Positions 53,601 to 64,000 of a DNA stretch of 64,000 bases are shown piece after piece. The DNA lies in assembly GCF_029784135.1 (NCBI RefSeq), contig NC_073744.1, forward strand, positions 104,887,766 to 104,951,765. The letters are read 5' to 3'. Numbering within the stretch: the stretch's first letter is position 1; every line of letters begins with the position of its first letter. The notes under the pieces are model-generated. The model saw nothing but the letters and a program-made list of their open reading frames with translations. It made no database searches and was not told the origin of the DNA. The DNA comes from Toxorhynchites rutilus septentrionalis. Lineage: Eukaryota > Arthropoda > Insecta > Diptera > Culicidae. Both the position numbers and the translations under genes were made by a program.

Positions 53601-54974
53601 ACACAACAATGCAAGGATGTATTCTATGTGCTGGGGTGGGCCATCATAACAAAAGACGCAAAACCACAACACCAAAGCTTGTTTCCAGAACCACCAACAT
53701 GTTCATAAAGAGTATACAGTAAACTAATTAATTTTCCAGGTAGATAGATAGGTATTCACGTAGGAGAAGAAAATGAAACAATAGTGAGATAGAATCAGAA
53801 ATTGATTTATAAATCAATATAATACAAATGAATATCAATAGTAGATAAAGTATGAAGAAAACAGAGTGAAATATTAAGTAAATTACGCTGTAAAAATGGT
53901 ATAAAAAGTGATGTTCCCTAGTTCCCGAGTTCGAAAAGTAGTTTGCCGTATACTCCAAACTCTGTCGAACAAAATGACGTTGACTATTGATACACAGACG
54001 TGCACATTTTTGAATAATTAATTGAATGAAGTAACATATTTTTGCTTCGTAATCACTGTACATCGCAATGGTGTCATTTAACAATAATAGTGTCTTCAGC
54101 AAAGTGATGTATTTTCATGTTTTCTAAATCTTTGTGGACCATGTCGAGTAATATAATGTAATTGAGGTATAACTTAAGTTAAAAAATTAGTATACTTTCC
54201 CCAGAAAAAACAGTTATATCTCTGAAGGACTGATAGATAGATATCATGTATCTTCAGCAAAAATTCATGAAATGTTTAGCTCTACAATGTTGCTGAAGAC
54301 ATAACTCAACTCTCTCGTAAGTATAAAAAGTTAGATTTTTTTAATTTTTACTGTAACTTAGTAAAAGTTTAAATAAAACCGTCAAATTATCCGAATTAAC
54401 ATTTTGAACAACTTTTCTGAAGACATCCAACCTCTAAAATGTAAGGTAAGACGAGGGAAGATTTTTGACTACCTTTTTTTCAGAGCGGCCCCACTGTGCG
54501 TAGTTCCTAACATGGAGAACAGACGCACCCCTACACCTCCAGTGACAAGGGAGGCCTTCCCGGGGAGAGGTATAGCGCTCTGACTCGCTTGCACTTAGCC
54601 ACTTCCGACACTCGTTCTCGGAGCCAAGACCAGGTGTGTACAGTGTTGCCATATTTTCATCCAAAAATTTGTACCATTGAAAATATTTGTTGCAGAGGAA
54701 AATCTATTTTATTAGCATGAAAAAAATACTCATTTATGTTTAATCAAATCTTTTGATCTCAAAATAGCGTTCATTGTATCCTTGCTGAGCCTATTTCGAA
54801 ACTTATTTTTGTTCTGATTATATTCAGAAAAAATCACTCGACAGCTGCCGACGAGTGAGGCATAGTGAGAACCTAAGTGGTGCGGACTCAATCTACTTCA
54901 TTTTCAAGCAAATTCATGCATGTTTTCAAGCGATTTCTTGCAATAAATTCTCAGACCACCAGAGATGCCAGATT
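50651..54974. repeat. 4.3-kb tandem duplication, second copy
   Basis: Follows the first copy directly. The offset is 4322 bp at the start and 4325 at the end because of a small change near 54190. Only scattered single-base differences are seen (for example CGCGATAC/CGGGATAC, GTAACACTG/GTAAGACTG). After GCCAGATT this copy continues into new sequence, whereas the first copy jumps back to the satellite. Confidence 0.88.
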
Positions 54975-57276
54975 TACAAATATGTTTGTAAATTTACAGA
55001 CATTTCTGTAAAACACTTTCTATTTTTGTTTTAGACTTTTTGGATATAACAATATTTCACAGGTTTTTGAAAAATAATAGGCTCTATCCATCACATCAAA
55101 GATATTTGACTCGCCATATGACATTTTTCCATAGTTTTAATACAGAAAAGTTATTATATTTAGTTTATATCAATACACATGACGTTTGACCAGCGATACT
55201 CAACCAGCGGCCCGGCAGTCTTTCTGGTTGGCCCATCTGGTGTGTATAAAGTTTGGAACTCATACACATAAGTACTTTTGCCCTGACATCATTGCAGATG
55301 AAAGAGAGCATACGGTTATACACAATTAATGAAAAATTGCATTCTATGCAGTTAAGGAAAAATCTTGAACGAAAATTGTCTCTGATAATTATTTTCTGTT
55401 CTAGATAAGATTGTTTTGCTGAATTGCAAGGAGATTTATTGAAAATAGTTGAGTTAGGGTCAGGACTATGTCTTCTAAGTATTTGAACAACATCGAATAA
55501 AAATTTTCATTCTATTTTCAACAATTTACATTCGCTTTCGGGTCTGCTTATGACGAAATATGGGTTACTATTCGATATTGTTACCACAGACATGGTTCAT
55601 GGCCGTGTGGTGATCTAAAACTTGTATAGCCTTGCATGGCGGATGGTATACACTGCATTTTCTTATAAATTTCATCAACGACAAGACCGCAAGCCTTGGT
55701 GGATGTCCAATATATCAACGAAGAAATAATGAATTTTATAAAAATTAACAACGCGTATGTATGTGTATGTATGTATATGTAGATCGTTGAAACATTTAAA
55801 CACACTTACAACACATAAGTTATTAAGTGGTCCGAAAAATCGATTTTTCCACTTTTTCCCAAAAATGACAAACGAAAATTAATAACTTTTGAATCACTGA
55901 ACCGATTTAGATGATCGACGTATAAAATTGAAACTAATGAACTAGCCTTTTATTAAAAAATATTTAACTTGCGAAAAGAATAATTATATTTTAGTATTTA
56001 TCGATTTTAGTCGTTTTTTATTTTTTATGACTTTGGCGCTATATTTTTTATATTTTTTCTTGAAAGCTGAGGATTTTTTACATAAAATATCTCGATATCA
56101 GAGATGCTATTTTTCCGTTTTTTAGATATGATTTTTCAAAGTTAACCGGTGGTTCAAAAAATCATTTTTCCCCCTTTGTCCAAAAATAACTTTCTGCAAA
56201 AAATCTGCAAAAAAACATTTGATTAATTTGAATACACCGATTTAGATGATCGATATATTAAATTGAAGCCAATAAGCCAAGCCAATAATATCACACCTGC
56301 GGGAAGATTGGATTCTAGTAGCATAGGTCTAGTTTAGTCACATATGAATATGTTAAATGTTAAATTTACAAAATTATAACTTAAAAACGATAATTATAGC
56401 ATCTTTGATATCGAGATATGTTAGGTAAATAATCCTCAGCTTTCCATAAAAAATATAAAAAAAATATAGCGCTCCTATCTTTAACCGAGAAAACAATGAA
56501 AAACTAACTCAATCAATAATTAAAAAAGCAAAAATTCAATTTTTTCGCAAAGGAATATTTTTTCAAAGAAAAATTACTCGTAAGCTTCAATTGATTATAC
56601 CGATGATATGAATCGGTCCAATAGTTCAAAAGTTATGACTTTTTGTAGCGGGAAAAATGGGGAAAATTGTTTTTCGAACCATCGATTAGTTTTGAAAAAT
56701 CATATTTCAAAAACAAAAAAATAGCATATCTGATATAAAGATATGTTATGAAAAAAATTCTAAGCTTTCAAGAAAAAAAAAAAATAAAAAAAATATGGTG
56801 CCCCCTAGTCCAAAACCATGAAAACATTAAAAAACGACTACAATCAATAATTACGAAAATAGGATCCATATTATCTGCAAGTTCAATATTTCTCAATTAA
56901 AACTCATTGGCTTCAATTTGATGTGTCGATCATCTAAATCGGTTAGGTGGTTCGAAAGTTATAAATTTTTGAAAAAAGTCATTTTGGGAAAAAGTGATTT
57001 TTTGGATCACCCTAAAATGGAAATGGGCACCCTAATGAAAAATAAAAAAGATACGAGTCTAATGTTTTGCGATAAAGAACAAAATTACAACTTTTGACGA
57101 AGATCTGAGAACCACTATATTGGTTTGGCGCGATGTACAAAGTATTAATGAATATGTGAAAATTAACGTTAAAAGACATTTCTATAGATCTGCAAACTTT
57201 TACAGACTTTTCCCCATTTTTAACAGACATTCACATGTTTTTACAGACTTTTTTTAAAAATTATCTGGCATCTCTT
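54963..57276. mobile_element. Possible hAT-type element with inverted ends AGAGATGCCAGAT
   Basis: AGAGATGCCAGAT at the left and ATCTGGCATCTCT at the right face each other; both ends are followed inward by TTTACAGA-rich sequence (TTTACAGACATTTCTG near 54995, TTTTACAGACTTTT near 57240). No clean 8-bp duplication is present (CAGACCAC versus CCTTCCAC). It contains the fold-back element 55831-57014 and a short TGTATGTA repeat near 55755-55780. Confidence 0.45.
55831..57014. mobile_element. Fold-back element with long imperfect inverted repeats
   Basis: The left arm starts GTGGTCCGAAAAATCG, the right arm ends AAAAAATCACTTTTTCCC when complemented from GGATCACCC. Shared landmarks in inverse order are ACCGATTTAGATGATCGA, GGCGCTATATTTTTTATA, ATATCTCGATATCAGAGATG and CATTTTTCCCC. 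The arms are several hundred bp and nested inverted copies occur inside (56150-56700). No coding potential. Confidence 0.75.
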
Positions 57277-58349
57277 CCTTCCACTTTTTATCGAATATTT
57301 TCAAATCGCAGGAGTAAACATTTACGTGACTCTGACTTCGTTTGTTTTTATTTCGTTCGGAAAAACGTTATGTCAAAGAGAGGGGACATTAAAAATGCGT
57401 TTCTCAGTGAAAGGCTTAGATGCTCTTTCAGAGATGCAATGGTTAATTGAACAATTGACGGAAAAATGTAGTTCGTTCATTTTATAATTTTAATTATTTT
57501 TGCCCTTGACAACAATACCTCTTATAGTGTTGATTATCATAAGAAAAATAACACTCCTGATCGTTGGATCTCTTTTGACATTTCAATTGGATCTTTTTTG
57601 ACAGCCGTTTTGATTCAGTCCGCACTACCTAGGTGAGAACGTTACAAACAAGGCATCGGAACGCCAAGAATGCGAGCGAACCGCCAATTCTTGTCAGGCA
57701 TCAATCCTGGAAATGCTCGTTTTCTGAGACTGTAGTTTGCTTACGGAGTAATTTCATCTTTAGGGGACGGAATTCATTCTCCAGATCTTGTGTATTTCCA
57801 TCGTGAACCCTGGAAACGCCTCTAACACAACGTTAATGCTTGTCAAATTGGAGTTTCTGGGATTTAACATTACCGCAGCCTTGAGCGTCGGCCTATCAAA
57901 ATCGAACCTTTTTTTCATTTGCTTGATCAGCTCCACGAAAAAACTTCGACAAATATCCTTAAAAATGATCTGCCTTTCGCTGTTTACTGTTCTGATAGTT
58001 TCTTCTGCTGCTATTCCAACCTAAAAATTCATGCCTCTTATCAAATGATCTTCAAAATAGCATTGGACATTGTTACAAAGTAAGATTCCTCGCAGATTAG
58101 TGAGAATGATAAAATAAAATAATAAAATTATGAAAAAAATAGAAATTCTTTTTGATCAGCAGCACCAAGCGATACTGCGGCGTAAAAGACGTCATGTGTC
58201 TTAATGTTACTTTGTTAAAATGTAGAAAGTCTGTACCCAGTACCCTGTACCCTACAGAATCTGTACCAATAATAACGAAAAAAATATACCTTCTTAGATA
58301 AATCTGTACGAGTGCGTAAATCATAGTTATCCTCGCTGAATTTCTCTTC
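57277..58349. other. Unassigned AT-rich region
   Basis: No recognised gene or repeat. The longest ORF (57788-58024, plus) starts MCISIVNPGNASN and has no domain. A TACC/GTACC run near 58230-58270 is simple sequence. It may belong to the 3' flank of the R1-like fragment. Confidence 0.35.
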
Positions 58350-58930
58350 CCAGCGGAGCGTCGATTAGCTGGTACCCTTCAACATAACGCGCACCTCGTC
58401 ACAGCTACTCTCTCATTAAAGGCAGGCAGCCCCTCGCGCCTTGCGGTGAACCTGGAACATGCGAATATGACGTGTTCTGGTGTTCCCTCCACATCTCCCA
58501 CTCCGGACCGAGTGGCGATCTTGCGTGCCCGAATCGGCGTAAATATTGCCTGAAGCAGCCATGTTTAGATAGGAACTGCGTCAGGTTAAAATTCACCTCT
58601 CTGTGCTTCCTATTCAGCCAAGTCCATAGTACCGGTATGGACCCATACCTCCACCCGCCATTCTCCGCTGTGTCCCATTCCTGCTGCCACTTCAATACTG
58701 ATTCTGTTCTCGATATTTTTCGGATACTGCTGGTTTTCTTACGTCTATAACACTCACCGTCTTCTGCCAGGGTGATGCCAATCGGGATCATGTCAGCGAT
58801 AACGCACACAGCTTCCAACGAAATCGTCCTAGACGCACTCGCAACTCTCATTGCCATGAGCCGAAACGTATGATACTGTAGTGTATCTGGTGTATACGAC
58901 ATTGTACACCTTCACAAGCAAGAGCTAAAA
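58350..58930 (-). pseudogene. R1-like non-LTR retrotransposon ORF2, C-terminal fragment
   Basis: The minus-strand frame 58902-58405 encodes ADMIPIGITLAEDGE, KWQQEWDTAENGGW, IPVLWTWLNRKHREVNF and NLTQFLSKHGCFRQYLRRFGHA, the typical C-terminal part of R1-type ORF2 after the RT, just before the Cys-rich finger. The finger itself is degraded (PLGPEWEMWREH in place of a Cys-X2-Cys). RT and endonuclease are absent, so it is a 5'-truncated or decayed copy. A neighbouring frame (58848-59063 minus) is not recognisable. Confidence 0.8.
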
Positions 58931-59329
58931 CATGCTCACCAATGAAGAGTGACATTGCTCTACTGATGACAGACAGTGGTGGACAGTGACGAGAGACATT
59001 CAACGTATGAGATAGCAGAGAACGGACGTATTCCGAGAGTAAGGAACCCATACGACGGAACAATACCGAGAGGCCCTTGGAACGGATTCTACAGTTGGCG
59101 ACGAGGTGACGAACAACTGGCCGCGAAAAGTAAGCATTACCGACAGAAATGTCAGTGTTTTTCGAGTCAGAAAAAAAAATCTTCGATGGTGTTGTTTTTT
59201 TGGTCCCAGGGGCGTAGTGCTATACTGGATGAGAAGAGTTGCGTAATGTGCAAGTTTTGCAATTTGTTTGAGGTTATGTACATACTGCCCATTTCCTAGA
59301 GATAGTGAATATTGAGATTAAGGAGCAAT

Positions 59330-59760
59330 AATTTTCATAGCTGGGTCGAGAATGTTTAGCATTCTCGCGGTTGAGGCGAAGGTCGAGTGGTGGTGGCGAA
59401 GATCAATTGGATCTTCCCAGAGAAGCGAGAATTTTCAGAATTCTCCTTGTTGGGGCTGAGTAATTTGGTTTTCTCACGGAATTGGATCTTCCCAGAAAAG
59501 CGAGAATTTTCAGAAATCTTCTCGTTGGGTTGAGAAATTGAACTTGATCACGGGAATGGCGAAAGTCAACTGGACCTTGCTAGAGAAGCGAGAATTATCC
59601 AAATTCTCCTTGTTGATTCGAGAATATTCGGCGTTATTACGGAGGTAGATTTGACCATCCCAGGGAAGTGAGAATTTTTTTACGGAGGTTGATTTGACCA
59701 TCCCAGGGAAGTGAGAATTTTTCTGAATTCTCTATGTAGTGTAGATAATGTCCAGCATCA
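59330..59760. repeat. Degenerate minisatellite of GCGAGAATTTTCAGAATTCTC-type units
   Basis: AAGCGAGAATTTTCAGAA, CTCCTTGTTGG and GATCTTCCCAGAG recur about six times at 50-100 bp spacing. The last two units (from 59635 and 59689) are nearly identical. It lies just upstream of the Gypsy-like remnant and may be its untranslated leader. Confidence 0.65.
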
Positions 59761-59934
59761 ACTGGGAAATGATGGAGAAAACACTGAATGATAAACAGAA
59801 TATATGCGTAAATTTAGATGTATATACTTGGTCGACGATTAAAAATGATACATAGAATGCAATTGTTCTTCATATCTGGATTTGACGCACAATTCTCGTT
59901 TTTTACATTTGGATTCCTCCGTTTCGATGTAATC

Positions 59935-60589
59935 AGACAGAGACGAGTAAACTGGCCAAAGAATGGCGAGCGTGGAAGGAATCCATTGAATGCTACTTTG
60001 CAGCGTACGGAATTTCAGACCAGAAGGTCATGCGAGCGAAGCTCCTGCACTTGGGCGGACCTGCGAAATTGTTTCAACGAAGCAACCACAGAAGGTCTAC
60101 AAAATAGGACAGTCGAGAACAGACCCGAAGAGCAGTAACAAATTGTTTATTAGGCCAGCATTGACCTGTTACAACTGCGGATGCAAAAGTCACGTTTCCG
60201 TGTCGATGACATGCCCTTCCCGCAACAAGCAGTACCGAAATTGCATGACCTACGGTCACTTCGAGAAGATGTGCCACAAGTGCAAGCGTGATAATTCAAA
60301 GGAAGCGGAACAGAAACAAATTCGTGTGGTAACAGAAGCAGAGGAGGTATGCACATCAGAATGCAAAAATGACGGAAACGGAGAACAAGACAAAGTCTAT
60401 TACGCGTTTTGTTCTGGAAATGAGGCTAATGTGATCGAATTTGTCGTCGGAGGTGTGAAGCTCGAAATGCTAGTTGATACAGGAGCGGACGCTAATTTGA
60501 TAAGCGATGACGCTTGGACTAAACTTAAGTCCCAGAATGTGACAGTATTTTCGTCCACAAAAGGATCGTCTCGAATCTTAAAAGCATAG
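59935..60589 (+). pseudogene. Ty3/Gypsy-like gag end and protease remnant
   Basis: A gag-like start (KLAKEWRAWKESIECYFAAYG, near 59950) passes by a frame change into a nucleocapsid and protease frame (59990-60589). The latter has zinc-knuckle Cys/His residues (CYNCGCKSHVS...C, CHKC) and the retropepsin motif LVDTGADANLIS near 60469-60504. It ends at TAG 60587-60589 before RT. Frameshifts and the stop show it is inactive. Confidence 0.82.
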
Positions 60590-61363
60590 GGAACAGAGAA
60601 ACCTCTAAGCATCCTCGGATCTTTCGTAACATTCATCACAGTAGAAGAACGTGAGGCAAGTGCAGAATTTCTGGTTGTGAAGGGTGGTCAGCGTTGCCTA
60701 TTGAGGGATGCTACTGCTAAGCACCTAGGTGTCCTACATGTCGGATTACAGGTCAACCACGTGGTCGAGGCACAGGAACCGTTTACTAAAATAAAGGGCG
60801 TGAAAATTTATATTCACATGGACCAAAATGCCGTTCCAATATTCCAACCGATGAGAAGGATTCCCATTTCTCTTGAAGATGCGGTGAATCGAAAAATCGA
60901 TCAACTCTTGCGGCGTAAAATCATTGAGGTCAAGTTGAGACCTACTAACTAGGTGTCTCCTATAGTTATCGTTGGAAAAGCAAATGGCGAGCCACCCCTC
61001 TGCCTTGACCTTCGCCGAGTCAACGAGGCTGTATTGAGAGAGCATCATCCTATGCTCCTCGTTGATGACTACATCATGCGTTTAGGAAAAGGCGAGGTTC
61101 GGAGCAAACTGGACATTAGGGAGGCATTCCTGCAGATAGAATTAGCGGAGGAGTCAAGTGATGCTACCACTTTTATCACAAATCGTGGGTTATTTCGTTT
61201 CACGCGTCTTCCATTTGGCCTGGTGACTGCGCCTGAACTGTTCCAGAAGGCCATGGATGAGATTTTGCTGGGTTGCACTGGAACTTACTAGTATTTGGAC
61301 GACGACGTCATTATTGAAGGCAAGGATGTCAAGGAACACGATGAGCGCCTGGAGAAGGTAGCA
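60590..61363 (+). pseudogene. Ty3/Gypsy-like reverse transcriptase remnant
   Basis: Reads on in broken frames: DAVNRKIDQLLRRKIIEVK, a stop at 60950, then SPIVIVGKANGEPPLCLDLRRVNEAV, LDIREAFLQIELAEES, FRFTRLPFGLVTAPELFQ and, after another stop (61289), YLDDDVII, the RT active site. It breaks off near KEHDERLEKVA (61363). RNase H, integrase and LTRs are not seen. It is an inactive fragment. Confidence 0.85.
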
Positions 61364-61910
61364 TGAAATTTTCTAATTATTCTGTTTAACTTTTGAATTC
61401 ATTCCTCATCGATCAATTGTAAGAGCCGGACGTCTATTGTTCGTGCTCTGTTAGCAATAAATCGAAGCTGTTTTTTTCCTTTTTCTAAAGTGGTTTTTAG
61501 TTGGTTTTTTTTTCTGCTTTCGTCGCAAGTGAAGCAACAGGAAGCGCCTCTCTGGCTAGCCCGGATCGGTGGCCTGTTCATTCGTTCCACTGAACGCCGT
61601 CAACAAAACAGAGAAGTACAACAATAGATTTTGCCGTCGCGCTATAGTGTTTACCTTGTAGCGCGCGGCTTTGTATCGCTCTCTGAATAGGGGTGTTCAA
61701 GGTTGTTCGGACACTTAAAATTAATATTTTTTTTTGAAGAATTTTTTTGGAAAGTAATTTAAGTTTTGAAATATTTTTTTAGTTTACGTTAATTTTAAGT
61801 CTAAGTTAGTTTTAAGTTGAGTTTTTGCGCGCGCGTGTGTGTGTGCGTGTGTGTGAGAAAGTTTTTTTTTTGTTTTTCATAGACGGTTGCGCACCGTTTG
61901 CGCAACCGTT
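61364..61910 (+). other. Junction and 5' UTR of Jockey-type LINE
   Basis: No ORF. It contains T-runs, AATTTAAGTTTT-like repeats, a GCGCGCGTGTGTGTGTG stretch (61826-61855) and the leader before ORF1. The exact 5' end of the LINE is not resolved. Confidence 0.4.
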
Positions 61911-63028
61911 ATGGCGTCTGCTGATGCTATTGTTGCGCGGACGCGCTATTACCAACAGTCCTCAAAGGCACCATGGGTTGTTTTCTTTCGGCCCAAGGAG
62001 AAATCGTTGAGAACTCTTGACATTTCAAGAGATTTGCTGCCTAAGTATCCGGATGTCTTGATACGTAAAGAGAGACCGGACAAACTGCGTGTAGAAGCAC
62101 CGACTTTTGATGTGGCGAAGATTGTTGACCACGAGATTTTCAACAGGGAGTACCACATTTACATCCATTCTCGAGATGTGGAGATAGGAGGCGTAGTCTC
62201 CGATGCGAGTCTGAGTGTTGAAGAATTGAAAAAAGTATCGGGTTGCTTAAAAAACTCCCTAATTGGTGAGCTTGTGAAGATTCTGGATGTTAGGCAACTA
62301 CATGCAGCATCTTTGGAAGACAACCAAAAAGTCTATAAGCCTTCACACTCGTTTCGGGTGACTTTCGCTGGTTGTGTTCTCCCGAACTATGTGAAAGTAG
62401 ATAGTGTTTTTTTCCGGTGCGCTTGTTTGTACCGCGGGTCTATAATTGCACCATCTGTAAAAATTTGGGACATTCTTCCAGCCATTGCGGCAACAAGTTC
62501 CGCTGCGGTAAATGTGGTGAAAAACACAGTGAGGATTCTTGTACACAAACAGTGGAAAAATGTATCCACTGTGGCGAGAATCCTCACGCACTACAGGAGT
62601 GCCCAAGGTACAAACAGCACTCCGATAAAGTGAAGCGTTCTATCACAGGACGCTCCAAGCGGACTTATGCTGAAATGCTCAAGGCCGCATCAGCCGCTCA
62701 TGATGAAAACCAATTTTCGGTTTTGTCAACTCAAGAATTGGACTCTGATTCTGATGAGGATCACACTACGGCTGCACCAGAATCTTCGACAAAGGATGAT
62801 TCTCAAAAAAGAAAACTCTCTTCACCAATGATGCACCGTAAGAAAGCTAAAATGATCCTCAGAAGATTGTCTAATTCCAAGGATAATGGTAAAAAACTAA
62901 TCCGAAGATTCCTTCTCAGCCAATTCCTGGTTGCAGTAAGGATTATACGCCGTTACCCAGAAGAGAGAGAAACAAAAACGCTGCCCCTCGATCTTCTCAT
63001 AGAAAATTCGCGTCCTATCGAGGATTGA
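61911..63028 (+). pseudogene. Jockey-type LINE ORF1 (frameshifted)
   Basis: Starts MASADAIVARTRYYQQSS. The gag-like domain leads to SHSFRVTFAGCVLPNYVKVDSVF. In the T-run at about 62407 a 1-nt indel changes frame, and the frame from 62417 continues VRLFVPRVYNCTICKNLGHSSSHC, CGKCGEKHSEDSC and CIHCGENPHALQEC. These three CCHC knuckles are those of Jockey-type ORF1. It continues with a Ser/Asp-rich region and ends PIED at 63028. The single indel is the only break seen in ORF1. Confidence 0.86.
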
Positions 63029-63181
63029 TAGCTTTTTCGGACATTGTGGACTTTATATTAAACACCCTCAATATTCAAGACCCCCTTAGAAGCCTTATTT
63101 CTGCCTTGCTTCCATCTCTGAAGTCTTATCTTAAGCAATTGACTGTTTCATGGCCCCTCCTTGCATCAATCATATCTTTCG

Positions 63182-64000
63182 ATGGATAATTCACCTAACG
63201 TAGTAGGAGACATGATCAATGTGCTACAATGAAACTGCCGTAGTCTAGTGCCTAAACTAGACTCGTTCAAATTTTTACTTCAAAATTATGACTGTGATAT
63301 ATTCGCCCTTTCTGAAACATGGCTTTCTTCTGATACAGAACTCAACTTCCACGATTTTAACATTATTCGCCTGGATAGAAATGATTCTTATGGAGGAGTA
63401 CTTTTGGGGATCAAAAAGTGCTACTCTTTCTATAAAATTCCTCTCCCAGCTCTATCAGACGTCGAAATTGTCGCGTGTCAAATAACGGCAAAGAATAAAG
63501 AACTTTGCATAGCTTCAGTATACGTTCCTTCAAATACTAACATTAGCCGTAGTCAAGTTTGGAATCTAGTCTCGATTCTCTCATCCCCAGTTCTAATACT
63601 GGGTGACATGAACTCCCATGGTACTGGATGGGGTGATCCTTATGATGACGCTAGAGCGGCTATTTTTTACGATTTATGTGACGATTTCAAATTGACTATC
63701 TTGAACACTGGTGAAGCGACACGAATTCCAAAGCCTCCGGCTCGAGAAAGTCGACTCGACCTATCTTTTTGCTCAAGCTCGCTATCATTAGATTGTCAGT
63801 GGAAGGTCATCAATGATCCCCATGGTAGCGGTCACTTGCCAATCAATATATCAATCAAGTGTAGCCCGCAATCCACTGAACCATCTCGAGTTCCATTTGA
63901 TCTAACAAGGAACATCGACTGGCAAAAATTTGCAACGGCGGTAACAATTGGTGTCGAATCAATAGATATACTTCCACCATTGGAAGAATATCGATTTTTT
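63182..64000 (+). pseudogene. Jockey-type LINE ORF2, endonuclease part (runs off window)
   Basis: Starts MDNSPNVVGDMINVLQ, then a TGA (63230-63232) where the conserved Trp of the QWN motif should be. After it the same frame is open to the window end: NCRSLVPKLDSF, IFALSETWLSS, GGVLLGIK, VLILGDMNSHGTGWGD, SRLDLSFCSS and VINDPHGSGHLPI. These are APE-endonuclease motifs (E, GDxN, H at the end), although the usual SDHLP reads SGHLP. RT would follow beyond the window. Confidence 0.86.

Noticed and set aside
57788..58024. 78-codon ORF with a hydrophobic end as a secreted or membrane protein
   Set aside because: The hydrophobic stretch is at the C-terminus, next to retroelement debris, with no promoter or homology.

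Overview
The window is repeat-rich eukaryotic DNA, most likely from a mosquito (Aedes-like culicine). The reasons are an ITmD37E-type Tc1/mariner transposase, I-, Jockey- and R1-type non-LTR retrotransposons, hAT MITEs and a Ty3/Gypsy remnant. No intact host gene is visible. Almost everything is transposable elements nested in one another.

Layout. (1) 1-25.4 kb holds three copies of one RNase H-bearing (I-clade-like) LINE. Copy A (1-5676) is cut by the window start. Copy B (6677-15797) is dead and split by another element. Copy C (18932-25390) is full length, has intact ORF1 and ORF2 and is flanked by a 10-bp target duplication. (2) The LINEs sit in, and are invaded by, a family of elements that all carry the near-palindrome GACGTAGGACTACGTC at one end. 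The other end has TAGTCCTACGTCAC, a hairpin and an 8-9 nt tail. All insert in T-runs with the same polarity. I read them as Helentron/HINE-like rolling-circle elements. One subfamily carries a degenerate divergent histone H2A-H2B gene pair plus a second H2A, with bidirectional promoter and histone mRNA 3' stem-loops. Copies lie at 8490-11371, 18078-34553 (with others nested inside), 26113-31985, 26330-29403 (inverted) and 37593-40136, with fragments at 5677-6308 and 15798-17400. (3) A second subfamily (6309, 32540-34194, 42533, 44107-48194) carries a TATA/Inr promoter and the start of a short ORF beginning MNG; in one copy the interior has grown into a 198-bp satellite. (4) 36134-42532 is a deep stack: hairpin MITE and hAT MITE in an element of this family, an ITmD37E mariner in the hAT MITE, and two more family members in the mariner. 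(5) 46329-54974 is a near-perfect 4.3-kb tandem duplication. (6) 55-57.3 kb holds a long fold-back element. (7) 58-64 kb holds decayed retroelements: an R1-like tail, a Ty3/Gypsy remnant and the start of a Jockey-type LINE.

The elements interact. Near-identical LINE copies have mismatched flanks that imply ectopic recombination. LINE tails occur as tiny 5'-truncated insertions inside the histone elements. The histone-bearing elements repeatedly landed in one another. The strongest candidate for something undescribed is the capture and amplification of replication-dependent H2A/H2B histone genes, with their promoter and 3' processing signals, by a Helentron-like family.
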